The notes beneath the pieces are model-generated. The model did not search any database and was not told the DNA's origin. It was given only the letters and a program-made list of their open reading frames with translations. The position numbers and the translations under genes were made by a program. Below are positions 6,286-7,134 of a stretch of 7,134 nucleotides of DNA, piece after piece (position 1 is the first letter of the stretch; every line of letters starts with the position of its first letter). The DNA lies in the NCBI GenBank assembly GCA_022360335.1, contig JAKSCZ010000589.1, positions 1 through 7,134 of the forward strand, given 5' to 3'. Origin of the DNA: Pseudomonadota bacterium (GTDB lineage: Bacteria; Pseudomonadota; Gammaproteobacteria; Steroidobacterales; Woeseiaceae).

Positions 6286-6755
6286 ACCAGGCCGACTACG
6301 ACCTGCTCGACGGCCAGCTCCGCGCCCTGATCGGCGACGAGCCGGACGCACTGGCTGCGGCAGGCAACTTCGTTGCCCTCCTCTACGACGCCCTGGACGA
6401 CGTCAACTGGCTGGGCATCTACGTCCTGCGCGGCGAGGAACTGGTCCTCGGCCCCTTCCAGGGCAAGCCGGCCTGTGTGCACATTGCACTCGACGAGGGC
6501 GTGTGCGGTGCGGCGGCATCGACAATGCAAACGCAACGCGTCGCGGACGTGCGCGCGTTCGCCGGCCACATCGTGTGCGATCCCGACTCACGCTCGGAAC
6601 TCGTCGTGCCCCTCGTCGTACACGACAGGCTGGTCGGCGTACTCGATATCGACAGTCCGGCGACGCGCCGCTTCTCGGCGGCGGACCAGGCGGGCATCGA
6701 AAATCTCTGCGACTCGTTCTGCCGCATGCAGGAGCCTCGCAAGGACTTTATTTGA
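6282..6755 (+). CDS. msrC: Free methionine-(R)-sulfoxide reductase (GAF domain)
   Basis: This 157-residue single GAF-domain cytoplasmic enzyme reduces free, not protein-bound, methionine-(R)-sulfoxide with thioredoxin. The three catalytic cysteines are present with the spacing of E. coli MsrC/YebR (10 and 24 residues apart): Cys65 in GKPACVHI, Cys75 in GVCGAA and Cys99 in GHIVCD. NWLGIYVLRGEELVLGPFQG (42-61) and SELVVPLVV followed by GVLDIDS (119-125) are the other family blocks. Two extra cysteines near the C-terminus (143 and 147) are outside the usual set. The ATG overlaps the epmA stop by 4 bases, with no good ribosome-binding site of its own, so translation is likely coupled. Its TGA lies beyond the stop of the convergent efp gene, an 8-base tail-to-tail overlap. 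It is the last gene of the plus-strand run. Confidence 0.94.
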   Translation: MNQADYDLLDGQLRALIGDEPDALAAAGNFVALLYDALDDVNWLGIYVLRGEELVLGPFQGKPACVHIALDEGVCGAAASTMQTQRVADVRAFAGHIVCDPDSRSELVVPLVVHDRLVGVLDIDSPATRRFSAADQAGIENLCDSFCRMQEPRKDFI

Positions 6756-7134
6756 CGCGCGAGACGTATTCGCGCGAACGCGTGTCGACTTTGACCACCT
6801 CGCCCTGATCGACGAACAGCGGCACCCGCACGACGGCGCCGGTCGCCAGCGTTGCCGGCTTGACGCCGCCGCTCGCGGTATCTCCCTTGATGCCGGGATC
6901 GGTCGCGGTGATCTCGAGCTCGACGAAATTGGGTGCCGTCACGATCAACGGCGCGTTGTTCCAGAGCGTGATGCCGCAGACGTCGCCGTCCGAGATCCAG
7001 TCTTTCGCATCGCCCACGGCTTCCCCGTCCGCCGCGAACTGCTCGAACGTATCGGGCTCCATGAAGTGCCAGAACTCGCCGTCCGAGTACAGGAACTGCA
7101 TTTCCGTGTCGTGGACGTCGGCCGCCTCGACCTG
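6748..7134 (-). CDS. efp: Elongation factor P, C-terminal part (start lies beyond the right edge)
   Basis: The window holds the last 128 residues and the TAA stop of EF-P. The open frame continues to the edge (QVEAADVHDTEMQFLYSD), so the ATG at 7101 is internal and not a start. EF-P is a tRNA-shaped three-domain protein that binds between the P and E sites and speeds peptide bonds at consecutive prolines. Visible blocks are YSDGEFWHFMEPDTFEQF, the domain II core ITLWNNAPLIVTAPNFVELE, TDPGIKGDTASGGVKPATL (the EF-P signature region) and the conserved end VKVDTRSREYVSRVK. Compared with the 188-residue E. coli protein about 60 N-terminal residues are missing, including domain I with the modified lysine (Lys34 in E. 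coli), so the modification site cannot be checked here. It converges on msrC and epmA; the EpmA nearby implies a lysylated EF-P. The spelling KGDTASGGVKPA separates it from the YeiP paralogue. Confidence 0.96.
   Translation of the reverse strand, partial: QVEAADVHDTEMQFLYSDGEFWHFMEPDTFEQFAADGEAVGDAKDWISDGDVCGITLWNNAPLIVTAPNFVELEITATDPGIKGDTASGGVKPATLATGAVVRVPLFVDQGEVVKVDTRSREYVSRVK
6756..6776. other. Perfect inverted repeat just after msrC, inside the efp 3' end
   Basis: CGCGCGA (6756-6762) and TCGCGCG (6770-6776) form a 7-base-pair stem with a 7-base loop, starting on the base after the msrC stop. No T-run follows on either strand, so it is not a standard intrinsic terminator. It could cap the 3' end of the plus-strand message. 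However, it also encodes the conserved end of EF-P (SREYVSR), so codon choice alone may explain it. Confidence 0.35.

Noticed and set aside
4927..6351. A 474-codon open frame on the minus strand opposite psd, epmA and msrC.
   Set aside because: It is antisense to three genes with intact catalytic motifs. Its product is arginine-rich with no recognisable domain, as expected from GC-rich shadow frames.
6748..7101. A complete 117-residue protein starting at the ATG at 7101.
   Set aside because: The frame stays open to the window edge and the extra residues (VEAADVHDTE) match EF-P, so the ATG is internal to a longer efp.

Overview
This is a GC-rich chromosomal window carrying conserved housekeeping genes. 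It most likely comes from a gammaproteobacterium outside the enterics. Three things point there: the order prmB-aroC-asd-fimV, the EpmA/EF-P pair, and two GTAG-type REP palindromes of the kind known from Xanthomonadales and Pseudomonas. I cannot name a genus from the sequence alone.

Left half (1-3348, all minus strand): prmB (ribosomal protein L3 glutamine methyltransferase), aroC (chorismate synthase), asd (aspartate-semialdehyde dehydrogenase) and the first 68 codons of a fimV-like gene that runs off the left edge. prmB and aroC are 6 bases apart. The 73-base aroC-asd gap is largely filled by two tandem REP-like hairpins, and the distal unit supplies the aroC stop codon. A good sigma70-like promoter for fimV (TTGGCA, 17-base spacer, TATAGT) straddles the end of asd.

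Right half (3427-6755, plus strand): a compact run of five genes, each overlapping the next by 1-4 bases. They are a SCO1/SenC copper-binding thioredoxin-fold protein, a PCu(A)C periplasmic copper chaperone (likely lipoprotein), psd (phosphatidylserine decarboxylase), epmA (the lysyl-tRNA-synthetase paralogue that lysylates EF-P) and msrC (GAF-domain free methionine-(R)-sulfoxide reductase). This run diverges from prmB across a 78-base gap. At the right edge efp (elongation factor P, 3' part only) converges on msrC, and their ends overlap by 8 bases. The EF-P modification enzyme and its substrate are therefore almost adjacent.

Functionally, SCO and PCu(A)C together fit copper delivery to the CuA/CuB sites of a haem-copper oxidase. 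Psd makes phosphatidylethanolamine. EpmA and EF-P relieve ribosome stalling at proline runs. MsrC repairs oxidised free methionine. asd and aroC are entry points to the Asp-family and aromatic amino acids. I see no RNA gene, CRISPR array, insertion sequence or phage gene, and no convincing undescribed system. The points most worth a second look are the REP pair, the tightly coupled five-gene run and the convergent msrC/efp junction.
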